Part shown: piece by piece, positions 13,194 through 14,847 of the stretch | Layout of the letters: every line of letters begins with the position of its first letter | Numbering within the stretch: position 1 is the first letter of the stretch | From: JAMXLO01 sp035569235 | GTDB lineage: Bacteria > Pseudomonadota > Alphaproteobacteria > Acetobacterales > Acetobacteraceae | NCBI GenBank assembly: GCA_035569235.1 | Contig: DATMND010000358.1 | Location: 1 to 14,847, forward strand | Reading direction: 5' to 3' | Length of the DNA stretch: 14,847 nt | Made by a program: the position numbers and the translations under genes | The notes under the pieces: model-generated | Told to the model about the DNA's origin: nothing | The model's database searches: none | Seen by the model: only the letters and a program-made list of their open reading frames with translations

Positions 13194-13589
13194 CTATGCG
13201 GCCTCCTGCCCAGCCTCTTGGGCGCGTTCGGCGACGACGATCTTCAGGTGGCTGAACCACTTCTCGATACGCGCCGAACGGCCGCGGCCACGCGCATGAA
13301 ACCGGCGCATGACCACCGAACGCCCCACTTCGGCGCGCAACACAACCAGGCGATCGACGTTCAGCTGATGGTTGTTCTCGGCGTTGGCGATCGCGCTTTC
13401 CAAAGCCTTCTTCACCTGCTGCGCGATGCGGCGCTTGGAAAACGTCAGCGTCGCGACCGCCTGCGCGGCCGGCTGGTTGCGGATCAGCCCGGCCACCAGA
13501 TTGAGCTTGCGTGGGCTGACCCGCAGATTGGACACGATCGCCTGCGCCTCGGTATCTGCCAGCATGCGGGGATGATTGGGCTTGCTCAT
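13194..13589 (-). CDS. rplV: 50S ribosomal protein L22
   Basis: L22 reaches into the nascent peptide exit tunnel with its beta hairpin. The 131-residue product has NLRVSPRKLNLVAGLIRNQP, then ALESAIANAENNHQLNVDRL, and the hairpin region RFHARGRGRSARIEKWFSHLK-type residues RFHARGRGRSARI. The C-terminus is extended beyond the usual end by AERAQEAGQEAA, common among alphaproteobacteria. The ATG at 13589 lies one base after the rpsS stop, with GAGGCG upstream. A stop-start abutment couples it to rpsC. Confidence 0.96.
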   Translation of the reverse strand: MSKPNHPRMLADTEAQAIVSNLRVSPRKLNLVAGLIRNQPAAQAVATLTFSKRRIAQQVKKALESAIANAENNHQLNVDRLVVLRAEVGRSVVMRRFHARGRGRSARIEKWFSHLKIVVAERAQEAGQEAA

Positions 13590-13590
13590 A

Positions 13591-13869
13591 TCAGCCGCGC
13601 CTCGCGCGTTTGTCGCCGGAATGCCCGGTGAACGTGCGCGTCGGCGAGAACTCGCCGAACTTGTGGCCGACCATGTTCTCGTTCACCTGCACCGGCAGGA
13701 ACTTGTGGCCGTTGTAAACGCCAAAAGTCAGGCCGACGAACTGCGGCAGGATCGTCGAGCGGCGCGACCAGATCCTGATGATCTCGTTGCGGCCCGACGC
13801 GCGCGTGGCCTCTGCCTTGTTGAGCAGATAGCCATCGACGAACGGACCCTTCCAGACGGAACGCGCCAT
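13591..13869 (-). CDS. rpsS: 30S ribosomal protein S19
   Basis: S19 is located in the head of the small subunit near the A-site finger contact. The 92-residue product begins MARSVWKGPFVDGYLLNKAE and has the highly conserved RRSTILPQFVGLTFGVYNG and HKFGEFSPTRTFTGHSGDKR. Length and sequence are standard. The ATG at 13869 lies one base after the rplB stop, with AAGGG upstream in rplB, indicating translational coupling. Confidence 0.97.
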   Translation of the reverse strand: MARSVWKGPFVDGYLLNKAEATRASGRNEIIRIWSRRSTILPQFVGLTFGVYNGHKFLPVQVNENMVGHKFGEFSPTRTFTGHSGDKRARRG

Positions 13870-13870
13870 G

Positions 13871-14701
13871 TCACTTACCCTTGTTGCGACGGCGGATGAT
13901 CATGCCGTCGGTGCGCTTGTTGGCGCGCGTCTTGTAGCCCTTTGCCGGCTGACCCCACGGCGACACCGGATGCCGGCCGCCCGAGCTGCGGCCCTCGCCG
14001 CCGCCCAGCGGATGATCGACCGGGTTCATCACCACGCCACGGTTATGTGGCCGCTTGCCGAGCCAGCGTGTCCGGCCGGCCTTGCCGATCTTCTGGTTCA
14101 TGTTGTCGGGATTTGACACCGCGCCGATCGAGGCCATGCATTCGGCGCGCACCATGCGCAGTTCGCCCGACCCCAGCTTGATCTGCGCCCAGCCGGCGTC
14201 CTTGCCGACCAGCTGCGCGTAGGTGCCGGCGGCGCGTGCGATCTTGCCGCCCGCGCCAACCTTCATCTCGACGTTGTGCACGATCGTGCCAACCGGAATT
14301 GTCGCGAGTGGCATCGCGTTGCCAGGCTTGATATCGACGCGCGCACCCGACACCACGCTATCGCCCGTGCGCAGCCGTTGCGGCGCCAGGATGTAAGACA
14401 GCTCGCCGTCCTGGTACTTCACCAGCGCGATGAACGCGCTGCGGTTCGGATCGTATTCCAGCCGTTCCACCCGCGCCGGCACATCGTATTTACGCCGTTT
14501 GAAATCGACGAAGCGATACGACTGCTTGTGCCCGCCGCCGATGAACCGGCTGGTGATGCGGCCGTGGTTGTTGCGCCCACCGGTGCCGATCTTGCCCTCG
14601 GTCAGCGCCTTGACCGGCTTGCCCTTCCACAGCTCGGAACGGTTGATCAGCACCGTGCCGCGCAGGCTGGCCGTGACCGGGTTGAATTGTCTGAGTGCCA
14701 T
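13871..14701 (-). CDS. rplB: 50S ribosomal protein L2
   Basis: L2 is a primary 23S rRNA-binding protein needed for subunit association and peptidyl transferase assembly. The 276-residue product has GGRNNHGRITSRFIGGGHKQ (41-60), RLEYDPNRSA, IPVGTIVHNVEMK, and the C-terminal core MNPVDHPLGGGEGR. His230, equivalent to the E. coli His often called His229, is kept. Residue 232 is Leu where E. coli has His (HPHGGG). The ATG at 14701 lies 14 bases after the rplW stop with a GGGGC-type weak ribosome binding site. Confidence 0.97.
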   Translation of the reverse strand: MALRQFNPVTASLRGTVLINRSELWKGKPVKALTEGKIGTGGRNNHGRITSRFIGGGHKQSYRFVDFKRRKYDVPARVERLEYDPNRSAFIALVKYQDGELSYILAPQRLRTGDSVVSGARVDIKPGNAMPLATIPVGTIVHNVEMKVGAGGKIARAAGTYAQLVGKDAGWAQIKLGSGELRMVRAECMASIGAVSNPDNMNQKIGKAGRTRWLGKRPHNRGVVMNPVDHPLGGGEGRSSGGRHPVSPWGQPAKGYKTRANKRTDGMIIRRRNKGK

Positions 14702-14715
14702 TTCTGCCCCGCGCC

Positions 14716-14847
14716 TTATGCGAGCCCGGTGGTGAAGTCGATCGACTGGCCGGCGGCCAGCTTGACGAACGCCTTCTTCACGTCGGAGCGGGTGCCTGGC
14801 CGCCCGCGGAAGCGCTTGGTCTTGCCCTTCAGCACCAGCGTGTTGAC
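14716..14847 (-). CDS. rplW: 50S ribosomal protein L23, C-terminal part (cut by window edge)
   Basis: The right edge of the window cuts this gene; only its last 43 codons and the TAA stop (14716-14718) are present. The peptide runs VNTLVLKGKTKRFRGRPGTR and then a KKAFVKLAAGQSIDF segment, which matches the L23 C-terminal region, including the conserved VKKA(F/Y)V element. L23 lies at the exit tunnel and docks trigger factor and SRP. Its place directly before rplB is the standard S10 operon order. Confidence 0.92.
   Translation of the reverse strand, partial: VNTLVLKGKTKRFRGRPGTRSDVKKAFVKLAAGQSIDFTTGLA

Overview
The window looks like the chromosome of a high-GC alphaproteobacterium, most likely from the Rhodospirillales/Acetobacteraceae. 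The grounds are the secY-adk linkage, the 60-residue L30, the alphaproteobacterial style of the ribosomal proteins, and the short palindromic repeats scattered between genes. The family assignment is an inference from sequence style, not from any database search.

Region 1 (1-3516) is accessory. It holds the 3' part of a GH15 glucoamylase-type glycosidase on the plus strand, cut by the left window edge, then a small VOC-fold protein on the plus strand. Both intergenic spaces here carry copies of one palindromic repeat family. Region 2 (3517-4751) is a minus-strand GHMP-family sugar kinase resembling HddA (D-glycero-D-manno-heptose 7-phosphate kinase), with visibly lower GC than its neighbours.

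Region 3 (4752-14847) is the S10-spc ribosomal protein operon, all on the minus strand. In transcription order it reads rplW (cut by the right edge), rplB, rpsS, rplV, rpsC, rplP, rpmC, rpsQ, rplN, rplX, rplE, rpsN, rpsH, rplF, rplR, rpsE, rpmD, rplO, secY, adk. Most junctions are 0-22 bases or overlap (ATGA, TGATG, GTGA), as expected for tight co-translation. rpsM-rpsK-rpoA-rplQ, which usually follow adk in alphaproteobacteria, are absent; the sugar kinase lies there instead.

The unusual signal is in the gaps. Only four junctions inside the operon exceed 22 bases (rpsC-rplP 158, rplE-rpsN 69, rplF-rplR 121, rplO-secY 132), and each holds a strong palindrome. Two belong to a composite family with the core ATCCACG-nCTTT ... 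AAAG-nCGTGGAT, which also has copies at 2399-2486 and 3400-3465. One is a 32-base-arm hairpin of a different family, and one is a short GC-rich palindrome. None is followed by a T-run on the transcribed strand, so they do not look like ordinary terminators. The other notable oddity is a 71-residue Gly/Lys/Ala-rich N-terminal extension on ribosomal protein L5. I see no CRISPR array, tRNA, rRNA, transposase or phage gene. I found no clearly undescribed multi-gene system; the repeat-studded r-protein operon is the best candidate for follow-up.
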